A stretch of DNA of 48,570 nucleotides from Lysinibacillus capsici. Its GTDB lineage: Bacteria > Bacillota > Bacilli > Bacillales_A > Planococcaceae. Made by a program: the position numbers and the translations under genes. Below are positions 17,097 through 25,945 of this stretch, piece after piece. The notes under the pieces are model-generated. The model was given only the letters and a program-made list of their open reading frames with translations. It searched no databases and was not told the origin of the DNA. Numbering within the stretch: the first letter of the stretch is position 1; every line of letters starts with the position of its first letter. Location of the stretch: positions 1-48,570 of the forward strand of contig NZ_PXXX01000028.1 of the NCBI RefSeq assembly GCF_003367505.1, written 5' to 3'.

Positions 17097-18617
17097 TTAA
17101 GCTTTTGCAACTTCTTTTTTCATTGTTTTGTTTTTAGCAAGATTTACATGCCAAGAAAGTGCTTCCTCTAACAGATGAGGAGTTTGGTGGTTGCCAGTTG
17201 CTTCAACTGCACGGTTATAGTAATCCCATAATTGTTCTTTGTAATCTGGGTGTGCACAGTTTTCAATAATTAAAGGTACACGTTCTTTTGGTGCAAGACC
17301 ACGTAAGTCAGCAATACCTTGTTCTGTAACGATAACATCAACGTCATGCTCTGTATGGTCAACGTGAGATACCATTGGCACGATAGAAGAAATTGCTCCA
17401 CCTTTTGCGTATGATTTTGTAACAAAAATACCAAGGCGTGCGTTACGTGCGAAGTCACCTGAACCACCGATACCGTTCATCATACGAGTACCAGAAACAT
17501 GTGTCGAATTAACGTTACCATAGATATCTAACTCAAGAGCTGTGTTGATTGAGATTAGACCCAAACGACGGATAAGCTCAGGGTGGTTAGAAATTTCTTG
17601 TGGACGTAAGCAAATTTTATCAGCATACTTTTCTAAATTACCATAAACTTTTTGCTGTAATTCTTCAGTAAGTGTGATTGAAGTTGCAGCAGCGAATTTA
17701 ACTTTACCAGCATCGATTAAGTTAAATACAGCATCTTGAAGTACTTCAGATGCAACAATTAAATCTTCAAATTCTGAATCTGCAAAGCCATCAAGTACAG
17801 CGTTTGCTACAGAACCTACACCAGATTGCAATGGCATTAATTGTTTTGTTAAACGACCCGCTTTAATTTCATCACGGAAGAAGTCTAATAAAATGTTTGC
17901 CATCGTTTGTGTTTCTTCATCTGGAGGTACGATTAATGAAGGAGCATCTGGCTCTTCAGAGATAACAATTGCTTTAATTTTAGCTGGATCTACTTTGATA
18001 CCAATATCACCAAGGCGTTGCATAGCATCTGTCATTGGAATAGCTTCACGTTTACCTTGTTCTCCAGGTACATAAATATCATGGATACCGATTAAAGCTT
18101 CTGGATGAGAGATATTTAACTCGATAATAATATTTTCTGCATATTCTGCAAAGATAGGTGAGTTACCTACAGAGTTTGTTGGAATGATTAAACCATCTTC
18201 AGTAATAGCAACCGCTTCAAGAATTAAATACTTGATTGGTCCGATAATTCCTTGGCGTACTAGCTCAGCATTATGAGAAAGATGAGCATCTACATATAAG
18301 ATATCCCCAGAATTAATTAAATTACGGATACCCGCATCACCCTGGAATGGTCCACGTTTACGAATGGCACCAGCTTCTGCTAAGTACTTATCTACTTCTG
18401 GTCCTAATGATGCACCTGTATATACATCAATTTTGAATTCTTCATTTTTTGCGCGCTCAACTAATGCCATTGGAACAACTTTTGCATCCCCAGCACGAGT
18501 AAAACCACTCATCCCAACTACATCACCATTAGAAATAAGTGCTGCTGCTTCTTCAGCAGTTACAATTTTACTCTCAAGTTCTTTTAAACCTAGGCGTTTT
18601 TGAACATTTGCATCCAT
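17097..18617 (-). CDS. Succinyl-CoA:acetate CoA-transferase (acetyl-CoA hydrolase/transferase family)
   Basis: A 506-residue class I CoA-transferase of the succinate CoA-transferase type. It moves CoA between succinate and acetate (or a similar acyl pair), linking acetate handling to the TCA cycle. Supporting motifs are the N-terminal SGFTRAGDAKVVPMAL segment, the catalytic-glutamate region VASEVLQDAV with Glu291, and the CoA-binding loop GIGGSGDFARNARLG. Length and motifs fit SCACT/AarC and Cat1. Simple acetyl-CoA hydrolysis is the alternative annotation. A leftward GGGGAGGATTTTTTT run precedes ATG 18617. A cre-like site lies 30 nt upstream of the start, suggesting CcpA repression. The gene directly upstream on the same strand is a LytTR regulator, separated by that gene's terminator. 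Confidence 0.88.
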   Translation of the reverse strand: MDANVQKRLGLKELESKIVTAEEAAALISNGDVVGMSGFTRAGDAKVVPMALVERAKNEEFKIDVYTGASLGPEVDKYLAEAGAIRKRGPFQGDAGIRNLINSGDILYVDAHLSHNAELVRQGIIGPIKYLILEAVAITEDGLIIPTNSVGNSPIFAEYAENIIIELNISHPEALIGIHDIYVPGEQGKREAIPMTDAMQRLGDIGIKVDPAKIKAIVISEEPDAPSLIVPPDEETQTMANILLDFFRDEIKAGRLTKQLMPLQSGVGSVANAVLDGFADSEFEDLIVASEVLQDAVFNLIDAGKVKFAAATSITLTEELQQKVYGNLEKYADKICLRPQEISNHPELIRRLGLISINTALELDIYGNVNSTHVSGTRMMNGIGGSGDFARNARLGIFVTKSYAKGGAISSIVPMVSHVDHTEHDVDVIVTEQGIADLRGLAPKERVPLIIENCAHPDYKEQLWDYYNRAVEATGNHQTPHLLEEALSWHVNLAKNKTMKKEVAKA

Positions 18618-18646
18618 AAAAAAATCCTCCCCTAAATAATTTTGAT

Positions 18647-18660
18647 GGAAACCGATTACA
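18647..18660 (-). promoter_or_regulatory. Candidate catabolite-responsive element (cre)
   Basis: Read leftward: TGTAATCGGTTTCC. It fits the consensus TGWNANCGNTNWCA at all but the last base. It lies 30 nt upstream of the CoA-transferase start, a location typical for CcpA roadblock or promoter-overlap repression. Confidence 0.45.
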
Positions 18661-18920
18661 AAACTAGAAAAAACATTTAAGAATTTTCTGTTTATTCAGT
18701 TGTAGTATGACTCCAACCATTTGAATAATACTATCACCAAATTGTCACAAAAACTTTAGAATTAGCATTAAATTGAGTAAAAAAAGGAAAATCGAGCATT
18801 AAGATGATTTTTCGACAGAGAAAACGTTTTATTGTAGAGCTGTATAAATTTAGTTGTTTTCTATATTAAAAATAGTGCAAAAATAGTTAAATGTTGAGGT
18901 AAATGAGGCGGAGTTGTGCG

Positions 18921-18962
18921 CAAAAAAGAACAGCGAGCAATTATAAAAATTGCTCGCTGTTC
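18921..18962 (-). terminator. Terminator of the LytTR regulator gene
   Basis: A perfect 15-bp stem (GAACAGCGAGCAATT / AATTGCTCGCTGTTC) with a 5-nt loop. The A-run on the left gives a T-run for leftward transcription. Confidence 0.9.
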
Positions 18963-18969
18963 ATACAAA

Positions 18970-19629
18970 TTAGAAACCTAAAGAACGACGGAAATAGCTT
19001 GCATAGCGTTGGCTAACAGGAATACGTGTACCATCTTTCATAATTAATAAAAACGTTGAGTGTGAATCTGGTTGAATTTCATCGATGTAGTCAATGTTAA
19101 CGATATAAGAGCGGTGACAACGAATAAATGAGTCAGGTGCTAAAAATAGCTCTAGATCACTTAAGTTTAAACGGTGATAACCTTCACGTGTCATTGTTTT
19201 AACAAATGTTTTACGGAGTTGTGTTTCTAAATAAATAACTTGATCATGTTTGATTGGGTACCAGCAATCATCAATTTTGATTGTAATGTAGTTAGTTAAG
19301 AATGCTGATGGTTTTTGCGGGAAGATAGCAGTAATAGCTCCTTTTGTTTCGCCTTCCTCCATTAAAGGAATACTCATGCCATAATAAGCGACACCGAAGA
19401 CATCAGGTTCGATATAAGAGCTGATTTTTTGACCATAGCTTAATGCTTTGTGTGCGGCTGAACCTTCTTTGATAGGGTCACCAGGTTTAATTTTTAAATC
19501 AACTTTCTTGCTTGGTTGGTAATACAAATATTCATTTGTATCAGAGATAGCGATGGACGTATTTTCAGGGAAGAATTCCTTAATAATTTCCATGATCTCT
19601 TCTATTTGTTTTGGATCCACTTTAAACAC
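18970..19629 (-). CDS. LytTR-family transcriptional regulator with chemoreceptor-like sensor domain
   Basis: A 219-residue one-component regulator. The C-terminal half (about 115-217) is a LytTR DNA-binding domain: KHDQVIYLETQLRKTFVKT, LNLSDLELFLAPDSFIRCHR, SYIVNIDYIDEIQ and GTRIPVSQRYASYFRR. Its N-terminal half lacks the phospho-acceptor response-regulator fold usual for LytTR proteins. Instead it reads SIAISDTNEYLYYQPSK, LKIKPGDPIKEGSAAHKAL and VFGVAYYGMSIPLM, a pattern shared with the soluble sensor domain of YfmS-like methyl-accepting proteins. It is therefore probably a ligand-sensing activator or repressor (inference). It sits directly upstream of the CoA-transferase gene on the same strand, its likeliest target. 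Confidence 0.82.
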   Translation of the reverse strand: MFKVDPKQIEEIMEIIKEFFPENTSIAISDTNEYLYYQPSKKVDLKIKPGDPIKEGSAAHKALSYGQKISSYIEPDVFGVAYYGMSIPLMEEGETKGAITAIFPQKPSAFLTNYITIKIDDCWYPIKHDQVIYLETQLRKTFVKTMTREGYHRLNLSDLELFLAPDSFIRCHRSYIVNIDYIDEIQPDSHSTFLLIMKDGTRIPVSQRYASYFRRSLGF

Positions 19630-20113
19630 CTCGTCTAAACTTTTAAAAATAGTATTATCATCTATTTTACTACATATTCATATAAATTATATAGAGAAGA
19701 TTTAGGAATAAAATAGAAAAATGTCGAATGATCCATTAGAATGATGTAAGTTGTTTTGTATAATTTGTAAATAAATTTATAAAATGACTAATTTATTTTG
19801 ATATGTATATGGTAAAATTTAATTGTTAGGAATAAGTTTACGAGGTTTCTACTATGCATATGTGATAAATTAGAACTAGAGTAGCAATTAAAATGTGGTT
19901 GAAAGGAAATCGCAGAATATGGTAAAATTCACTGTATAGTCTATTTTTTTTATATCTGGTGTTTTAGTAGGGTTATTTTTGATTTATTTGTTAATAAAAT
20001 TTGTGAAATAGGACTCAGTTCTTATATTGAATAAGTAAATACTATTTTCTTATTTTTAATTCGTCGGGATTGGTGTCAAATATTGTCATGCAATTCGTGC
20101 ACTCTGAGGAAAG
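19630..20113. other. Gap between the LytTR and AraC regulator genes
   Basis: 484 bp, extremely A+T-rich, holding the divergent promoters of the two regulators. No RNA gene, repeat or terminator is evident. One oddity is a 31-codon frame (19919-20011) reading MVKFTV, an amber stop, then SIFFISGVLVGLFLIYLLIK, which looks like a single-helix membrane peptide broken by TAG. It may be a decayed small gene or chance. Confidence 0.4.
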
Positions 20114-20125
20114 ATGGGGAAGATT

Positions 20126-20920
20126 ATGCAACTACATCAACATTCTATGTCAGAAACGATATCCAAAAGATACTTCCAAGAAATCGATAATATTAATCAA
20201 TATATCGGTGTCGAAGAATTTTTTAATATTGAGTCGAAATTAATTTTTGAAATTTACCATTTAGAATCTGCAAAAGCGAAAAAATCTTTGCATGAGTTAA
20301 TTGATATTCTCTCAATTCGTTTTGGCAAACAGGTCATTAAAATCGTTCGAAGTTATTTTTCTGTTTTGTCATCAATTGTTGCTCGTAAATTGCTGGACAA
20401 TCAAGTACCTTCGAAAAAAGCATTTGCTTTCAATATTGCGTGTAACGATATGATAGAAAATCAAATGAAAGACGCAGAGTTTTTACAATTTGCTGATGAT
20501 TTAATTGATTTCTTTGTTTACTTTATTGCAGATCGCAAACAACCGACTTTCCGACATCAAACTGTTAACAAAGTGATAATGTATATAAATGACGAGCTTG
20601 AAAATGATTTAACTGTTGAAAGTATAGCAAATAACTTTCATATAAGTACTAGTCACTTATCACGTATTTTTAGAGAACATGTGGGCATTACATTGGTTGA
20701 GTATTTAAATGTTAGACGTGTAGAAGAATCACAATACTACTTACGACATACAAACAAAAGTATTACTTCTATCTCAGATCAATTCCATTTCTGTAATCAA
20801 AGTTATTTTACTCGTATTTTCAAAAAATATACTGGAGTTACGCCAAAACATTTTAGAGACGAGCTTCATCATGAATTTTATCGTTTTGAAATGGCAGAAG
20901 CTGAATTACAAAATGTGTAG
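20126..20920 (+). CDS. AraC-family transcriptional regulator
   Basis: A 264-residue regulator. The C-terminal 100 residues form the double helix-turn-helix of the AraC/XylS family: VIMYINDELENDLTVESIA, FHISTSHLSRIFREHVG, then SITSISDQFHFCNQSYFTRIF and KKYTGVTPKHFRDE. The N-terminal about 150 residues are helical and do not show the cupin pattern of sugar-sensing AraC proteins, so the inducer is unknown. Start choice: ATG 20126 has GGGGA 5 nt upstream; ATG 20114, four codons earlier, has GAGGA only 3 nt away. It stands alone before a terminator, and no neighbouring metabolic operon hints at its target. Confidence 0.83.
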   Translation: MQLHQHSMSETISKRYFQEIDNINQYIGVEEFFNIESKLIFEIYHLESAKAKKSLHELIDILSIRFGKQVIKIVRSYFSVLSSIVARKLLDNQVPSKKAFAFNIACNDMIENQMKDAEFLQFADDLIDFFVYFIADRKQPTFRHQTVNKVIMYINDELENDLTVESIANNFHISTSHLSRIFREHVGITLVEYLNVRRVEESQYYLRHTNKSITSISDQFHFCNQSYFTRIFKKYTGVTPKHFRDELHHEFYRFEMAEAELQNV

Positions 20921-20941
20921 ATTTTGAGCATAGAAAATGAG

Positions 20942-20984
20942 AAGGTGCGAACATATTAGCGTTGCTAAAGCTCGCATCTTTTTT
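20942..20984 (+). terminator. Rho-independent terminator after the AraC gene
   Basis: AGGTGCGA / TCGCATCT stem with one G-T pair, containing an inner TTAGC/GCTAA hairpin, followed by six T. Confidence 0.75.
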
Positions 20985-21096
20985 GATGAATCATCTGAGG
21001 AACCAGCTTAAGGAATAAGTAGCACTTGCTATTTGATAAAGAGAGACCCTATAAGGTATACTTCACAGTAGTTGATAAATAATAGTAGGTGGAAAA

Positions 21097-21858
21097 ATGA
21101 AAAATTTGAAGCTATTTTCAATGCTTGGTATTGCCGTTTTTGTTCTTAGTGGCTGTCAAGCTGTGCAAAACAAAGAAGGTTTTTTCTATAGTATCTTTGT
21201 AAAACCTATGGAATTTTTATTGGAGTTTTTCGGGAATGATATCTTTTCAGGGAGCTATGGTTTAGCAATCATTGCGATTACTGTTCTAATTCGTTTAGTA
21301 TTAATGCCGATTATGCTAAAAAACTATCGTCAACAGCAATTAATGAAAACGAAGATGGATGCTTTTAAACCTGAAATGGAAGCCGTTCAGAAAAAAATGA
21401 AGGAAGCTAAGACAAAAGAAGAGCAAACGCAATATCAACAAGAAATGATGGCTCTATATCAAAAGCATGGCATTAATCCACTTAATATGGGTTGTTTACC
21501 GATGTTAATTCAAATGCCGATTATTATGGGTCTGTATTTCTCGATCTTGTATTCTGCCGATGTTAAATCCCATGAGTTTTTATGGTTTAGCTTAGGTTCA
21601 CCTGATATCGTGATGACTATTGTTGCTGGGATTGTTTACCTAATCCAGGCTCGTGTATCTTTATGGACGGTACCAGAGCAACAAAAAGCGCAGATGAAAA
21701 TGTTTATTTATATTTCACCAATTATGATTGTCTTTATCTCCATGTCTTCTATGGCAGCACTGCCTTTGTATTGGTCTGTCAGTGGTGCATTGTTGATTAT
21801 TCAAACATATATTGGGCGTAAATATTATTCGGAACATCCTGAGAAAGCAAAAAAATAA
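21097..21858 (+). CDS. yidC: YidC/Oxa1-family membrane protein insertase (lipoprotein form)
   Basis: Inserts and folds inner-membrane proteins, alone or with SecYEG. The 253 residues start with a lipoprotein signal (lipobox LSGC, Cys20), then five membrane segments with the conserved Arg in the groove (ITVLIRLVLMPIMLKNYR), a charged cytoplasmic hairpin (MKTKMDAFKPEMEAVQKKMK) and the family hallmark GINPLNMGCLPMLIQMPI, ending in a short basic tail. The lone location away from rpmH/rnpA suggests a YidC2 (YqjG-like) paralogue rather than SpoIIIJ. No MifM-like stalling leader is apparent upstream. GTAGGTGG precedes the ATG. A terminator follows. Confidence 0.93.
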   Translation: MKNLKLFSMLGIAVFVLSGCQAVQNKEGFFYSIFVKPMEFLLEFFGNDIFSGSYGLAIIAITVLIRLVLMPIMLKNYRQQQLMKTKMDAFKPEMEAVQKKMKEAKTKEEQTQYQQEMMALYQKHGINPLNMGCLPMLIQMPIIMGLYFSILYSADVKSHEFLWFSLGSPDIVMTIVAGIVYLIQARVSLWTVPEQQKAQMKMFIYISPIMIVFISMSSMAALPLYWSVSGALLIIQTYIGRKYYSEHPEKAKK

Positions 21859-21869
21859 ATTGATTGATG

Positions 21870-21899
21870 TCGAGGCGCCTTTGCTGCCTCGATTTTTTT
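21870..21899 (+). terminator. Rho-independent terminator after yidC
   Basis: TCGAGGC / GCCTCGA stem with a 9-nt loop, then seven T. It abuts the AGGAGG of the next gene, so readthrough could feed that gene. Confidence 0.88.
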
Positions 21900-21913
21900 A
21901 GGAGGACAGCAAG

Positions 21914-22162
21914 ATGAACAAAAAATGGCTATCATCTATTCTTGTCGCAATTTTTAGTATTGCAGCACTTGTATTTATTATTATGGGGAAATTTAATTTT
22001 GCTGTACTTGCAATGACGATCATGTTTGCCTTATCAAATGGGTTTAGAGCAAAAAGCTTTAAAGAGCAAGGTTATGTAAAAGAAGCAAAATGGATGCAGT
22101 ATATGGCAATTTTTTTCGCAATTGCATCTATAGTAGTATTTGTCATCGTTCTAACAGATTAA
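21914..22162 (+). CDS. Small membrane protein, 82 residues, function unknown
   Basis: Three hydrophobic segments (about residues 7-25, 29-42 and 62-80) with a basic loop between the second and third (NGFRAKSFKEQGYVKEAKW), consistent with a small integral membrane protein. AGGAGG is placed ideally before ATG 21914. It follows yidC across a terminator and may be partly co-expressed by readthrough. I do not recognise a named family. Confidence 0.72.
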   Translation: MNKKWLSSILVAIFSIAALVFIIMGKFNFAVLAMTIMFALSNGFRAKSFKEQGYVKEAKWMQYMAIFFAIASIVVFVIVLTD

Positions 22163-22311
22163 TTGAATATTTACGTGGGAAATTTACACCTGAAAATGTG
22201 AACAGTGCTAAAATAAGATTATAACTAGTAATACAATAAAATAGGTATTTTCAAGGTGAAATGCTTTAAATATCCTTTTAGATACCTGATATTTTAAAAG
22301 GGGTATAAAGA

Positions 22312-23091
22312 GTGAAAAACAATCGTCTTCCGCTTATCGTTGGTGCTTTCATATCTATCGCGTTAATTGTAGCAATTTTTGTAGTCTATAACTATAAAAA
22401 TAATCAAGTAAATAGTGCATCTGATGAGCAGCCAAAAACAACAGAAACAAACAAAACAACTGAACAAGATTCTACTGTAACAGAGAAACCAGACAATACT
22501 GAAACTCCTGCAAAGCCAGAGCAACAACCAGACGAAAATGGATATCTCCCAAATCAAACATTACCTACGGAACCAACCTATATCAATGGAATTCTGTTAG
22601 CTAATAAAATTTATCCGCTTCCATCTACCTTTGCACCTGAAGAAAATCCAGAAGCACGAGAAGCGTTAAATCAAATGTTAGCAGCTGCCAAGCAGCAAGG
22701 ATTTGATTTAGTTGCATTTAGTGGCTACCGATCTTTTGAATATCAAACAACCCTTTATGATAACTATGTTAAACGTGATGGACAGGCAGCGGCAGATCGA
22801 TATAGTGCTCGTCCTGGCTACTCAGAACATCAAACAGGCTTAGCGTTTGATATAGGAGAGCGTGGAAAAGAAGATGTGTGGCTGACAGAAGAGTTTGGGG
22901 AAACTCCAGCAGGGCAATGGCTATTTGCACATGCACAGGAGTATGGCTTTATTTTGCGTTTCCCTCAAAACAAAGAAGAGATAACAGGTTATATGTATGA
23001 GTCATGGCACTATCGTTATGTGGGCAAAGAGATTGCAAAAGAGATAACAAAGAAAAACATTACGTTGGAAGAATATTTAGGCGTAAAATAA
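22312..23091 (+). CDS. VanY-type D-alanyl-D-alanine carboxypeptidase (LdcB/DacB-like)
   Basis: A zinc peptidase that trims the terminal D-Ala (or an LD bond) of peptidoglycan stem peptides outside the cell. The 259 residues consist of an N-terminal membrane anchor or signal (about 6-27), a Thr/Glu/Pro/Lys-rich linker (about 35-80), and the peptidase M15B/VanY domain: VAFSGYRSFEYQTTLYDNYV, the zinc motif SEHQTGLAFDIG (His and Asp) and ESWHYRYVG (Glu and His). The start is GTG 22312 with AAAAGGGG upstream. Transcription meets the cls gene head-on at a shared terminator. The specific stem-peptide bond cannot be told from sequence. Confidence 0.9.
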   Translation: MKNNRLPLIVGAFISIALIVAIFVVYNYKNNQVNSASDEQPKTTETNKTTEQDSTVTEKPDNTETPAKPEQQPDENGYLPNQTLPTEPTYINGILLANKIYPLPSTFAPEENPEAREALNQMLAAAKQQGFDLVAFSGYRSFEYQTTLYDNYVKRDGQAAADRYSARPGYSEHQTGLAFDIGERGKEDVWLTEEFGETPAGQWLFAHAQEYGFILRFPQNKEEITGYMYESWHYRYVGKEIAKEITKKNITLEEYLGVK

Positions 23092-23093
23092 TA

Positions 23094-23140
23094 AAAGGGA
23101 GAGAAGCCATTCTGTGAACAGGCTCTCTTCCTTTTTATTT
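23094..23140. terminator. Bidirectional terminator between vanY-like and cls genes
   Basis: An imperfect stem GGGAGAGAAGCC / GGCTCTCTTCC with A-rich and T-rich flanks, between converging genes. Confidence 0.7.
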
Positions 23141-24598
23141 TTATAAAATGGGTGTTAATAGACGGGAAATAGATTCTTTAAATTTAATCAGTGTTGAACG
23201 GTTTTTATACATTTCCCATGTTAATTCCGTACAATCAAAAATATCCTTCTCAAACAGTTCTGCCAATTGGTGCGATATATTTGCATCATATATGAAGGCA
23301 TTGACTTCAAAATTTAGACTAAAACTTCGTACATCAATATTTGCTGTTCCGACAGAGGAAGCCTCGTCATCAATAATAATAGCTTTAGCATGGATAAAGC
23401 CCTTTTCATAGATGTAGACTTTGGCTCCAGCACGTAATAATTGACCCACATAAGAATAAGTAGCCCAATATACAAACATGTGATCAGGCTTATTAGGAAT
23501 CATTATGCGTACATCGATGCCTGACAAGGTGGCAATTTTAATGGCGTCTAAAAAACTAACATCTGGGATGAAATATGGTGTTTGAATATAAATATATTTT
23601 TGAGCCATATTAATAAGCTTTAAGTAACCGATCTTTATTTGCTCCCAGTCTGAGTCTGGTCCACTTGAAACAATCTGTAAACCCACATCACCTTTTTGTG
23701 GGATGGCAGGGAAGTAACGATCAGAGTACCCCATTTTTTGTTGTGCACTAGCTTGGTTCCAGTCGAGTAAAAAGCGTGTTTGCAAAGGATGTACGGCACT
23801 ACCCTCAATACGTAAGTGTGTATCTCGCCAATAACCAAACTTTTTTTGTAAACCTAAATACTCGTCACCGACGTTAAAACCACCAATATAGCCAATTCGA
23901 CCATCAATGACAACGATTTTTCGGTGATTTCTAAAATTTAAACGAGGGTTAAGAAGTGGCAAAATGGATGGGAAGAAAACTTCTACTTCACCACCAGCAT
24001 GCAGCAACTCTTTAAAATGGCGTCTTTTAACATTACGTGATCCCATTTCATCATAGAGAAGACGCACCTTAACACCTTGCTTTGCTTTTTTTATCAATGC
24101 ATTGACGATACGTGTACCTAAGTCATCAAGTCTAAAAATATAATACTGGATGTGAATGTGATCTTTAGCTGCTTCAATGTCTTTAAGGAGCTGCTCAAAC
24201 TTATCGGCACCATCATCAAAAATATCCAGATGGTTGTCCTGTGTTAACACCGCATTGTTTGTTCTGAGGTGCATATAAATCATCTCTTGATAATTTTCTG
24301 CATTAGCAATACGAAACTCAAACGTTTCATCTCGAATCGCTTCCATCTGATAGGTAATCAGATTATCAATCCCAATATCCTTGCGTCCTTCCCAACGAAA
24401 TAGGTGCTTTCTTCGTAATTGTCTTCCAAGTAATAAGTACAAAATAAATCCAGCTAATGGCAGGAAAAATAACACGAGGATCCATGCCCATGTAGAGGTA
24501 GCATCTTTACGTTCTAAGAAAATGATGGTCATGGCTAATAAAATATTAAAAAACAAAGTTAAAGGAACTAAATATTCTATATCTGTAAAAATGCTCAT
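23141..24598 (-). CDS. cls: Cardiolipin synthase
   Basis: Condenses two phosphatidylglycerol molecules to cardiolipin and glycerol at the membrane. ATG 24598 gives 485 residues, the normal family length. An upstream in-frame extension of 43 codons lacks family similarity, while an AGGTG site precedes the chosen ATG. Two N-terminal membrane helices (about 1-55) lead into the phospholipase D fold with two HKD motifs: NHRKIVVIDG (His225) and HAKAIIIDDE (His403), the latter followed by SVGTANIDVRSF. It is transcribed leftward and alone. Other cls paralogues are common in Bacillales, so the number (clsA or similar) is left open. Confidence 0.93.
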   Translation of the reverse strand: MSIFTDIEYLVPLTLFFNILLAMTIIFLERKDATSTWAWILVLFFLPLAGFILYLLLGRQLRRKHLFRWEGRKDIGIDNLITYQMEAIRDETFEFRIANAENYQEMIYMHLRTNNAVLTQDNHLDIFDDGADKFEQLLKDIEAAKDHIHIQYYIFRLDDLGTRIVNALIKKAKQGVKVRLLYDEMGSRNVKRRHFKELLHAGGEVEVFFPSILPLLNPRLNFRNHRKIVVIDGRIGYIGGFNVGDEYLGLQKKFGYWRDTHLRIEGSAVHPLQTRFLLDWNQASAQQKMGYSDRYFPAIPQKGDVGLQIVSSGPDSDWEQIKIGYLKLINMAQKYIYIQTPYFIPDVSFLDAIKIATLSGIDVRIMIPNKPDHMFVYWATYSYVGQLLRAGAKVYIYEKGFIHAKAIIIDDEASSVGTANIDVRSFSLNFEVNAFIYDANISHQLAELFEKDIFDCTELTWEMYKNRSTLIKFKESISRLLTPIL

Positions 24599-24784
24599 TC
24601 CTACACCTGCCTTTGTATTGTTAATAACATACTTAGTATAGCCTACTTCAAATGCGGAAAGAAGATATGAAATGGCTAGATAGCATGGAAAAGGATTATC
24701 CCTTTGATATATAGGAATAATCCGCATGGTTTAATTAGTAATTCTCTAATAGTTAGAAATTCATAAAATGCAACCTACTATATT

Positions 24785-25945
24785 TTACGGAAGACGTAAT
24801 GATTTACGGGATGCCTTATATATAAAGATTAGGCTTATAGAAAAAATGGCTATTGCAGCCGAAATATAATAACCAAGACTTGCTTGTACGGTAAATAACC
24901 ATGTAAAAAAGAGTGGACCAAGAATACGTCCTAAGTTATCCATTGAATAGGACAGTCCAGCGGCAGTTCCATATTGTCCTCCAGATTCTTTAGAGGAGAG
25001 TGATACAACACATGTTCTTGCAAGTGCATTACCTGCTGTAAAGACACAAAGGGCAAGCCCAGCGATAAAAAGATTAGCTGTCAATGTAAATAAAAGCATG
25101 CCGATAGCAGTTACAATTTGTGCACCGATTAACCATGTCGTTTCACTGCCATTTTTTATGCGTCGAACGACCCCTCCTTGAATAGCAGCATCGACAAATC
25201 CACTAAACATGAACAAGTAACCAATTTGTAATGGTGTAATGTGAATTTTTTCGATTTGAAATAGCTGAAATGTAGCCTCTACGCCAGCTAGCATAAAAGT
25301 TACTAAAAAAGAAAACATAAATAGATAGCGCACACGGAATTGTAACATTGTTGCAGCACCCTTTGGCACTATAGCACGTTTATTTGAATCTTTTCGTTTT
25401 TTAGGTTCTTTTAGGACGAAACTTGCATAAATAAATAATAGTGCAATTAATGATGCTGATGCAGTAAACGGTAACTGCAAGCTATAATGGCCTAGCATTC
25501 CCCCGATTGCTGGACCAAAAATAAACCCAAGACCAATGGACATGCCCATAAAGCCCATATACTTATTGCGATCCTCTTCACTAGATATATCGGCGATAAA
25601 TCCTGTTACTGCTGTATATAATGCACCTGAAAATAAACCACCAATAATACGTGAAACATACAATATAGCTAGGTTATCTATAAATAGCGAAAAAATAACA
25701 AAACTAAGGCTAAAGCCAATTAGACCAGTAAGGATTAGTTGTTTTCGCCCTACCTTATCTGATAGCATACCCCATAACGGTGCTGTGAAAAAACTTGCAA
25801 GTGAATAAACGGTCAATAAACCACCCACGTGGAGATCATGCCAATTTTGCTGCACAATTACCTCTGGTAAGACGGGAATAATAATGCCGAACCCTAGATA
25901 AACGAGGAATTGAACAGACATCAATAGTAAAATAGCCTTTTTCAT
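24785..25945 (-). CDS. MFS drug-efflux-type transporter (DHA1 family)
   Basis: A 386-residue, 12-segment permease. AGGGA upstream supports ATG 25945 over an earlier TTG. The signatures of drug:H+ antiporters are present: FGIIIPVLPEVI in TM1, motif A GMLSDKVGRKQLI after TM2, and the motif C-like GLGFIFGPAIGGMLG in TM5. These resemble NorA/Bmr/TetA-type pumps. The substrate range is unknown. The gene is monocistronic and leftward, next to a promoter-rich gap. It is not closely related to the other MFS protein at 15799-16941. Confidence 0.85.
   Translation of the reverse strand: MKKAILLLMSVQFLVYLGFGIIIPVLPEVIVQQNWHDLHVGGLLTVYSLASFFTAPLWGMLSDKVGRKQLILTGLIGFSLSFVIFSLFIDNLAILYVSRIIGGLFSGALYTAVTGFIADISSEEDRNKYMGFMGMSIGLGFIFGPAIGGMLGHYSLQLPFTASASLIALLFIYASFVLKEPKKRKDSNKRAIVPKGAATMLQFRVRYLFMFSFLVTFMLAGVEATFQLFQIEKIHITPLQIGYLFMFSGFVDAAIQGGVVRRIKNGSETTWLIGAQIVTAIGMLLFTLTANLFIAGLALCVFTAGNALARTCVVSLSSKESGGQYGTAAGLSYSMDNLGRILGPLFFTWLFTVQASLGYYISAAIAIFSISLIFIYKASRKSLRLP

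Larger units (their letters stand above)
18618..18969. other. Regulatory gap upstream of the CoA-transferase gene
   Basis: 352 bp between the CoA-transferase start and the LytTR gene's stop. Contents: the cre-like site near the start codon, an A+T-rich stretch where the leftward promoter must lie (no confident -35/-10 pair), and the LytTR terminator at its right edge. I looked for paired LytTR-type direct repeats and did not find a convincing pair. Confidence 0.5.

Noticed and set aside
20985..21096. MifM-like stalling leader upstream of the YidC gene
   Set aside because: B. subtilis yqjG has one, but here no ORF with a ribosome binding site and membrane segment fits in the 112 bp after the AraC terminator.
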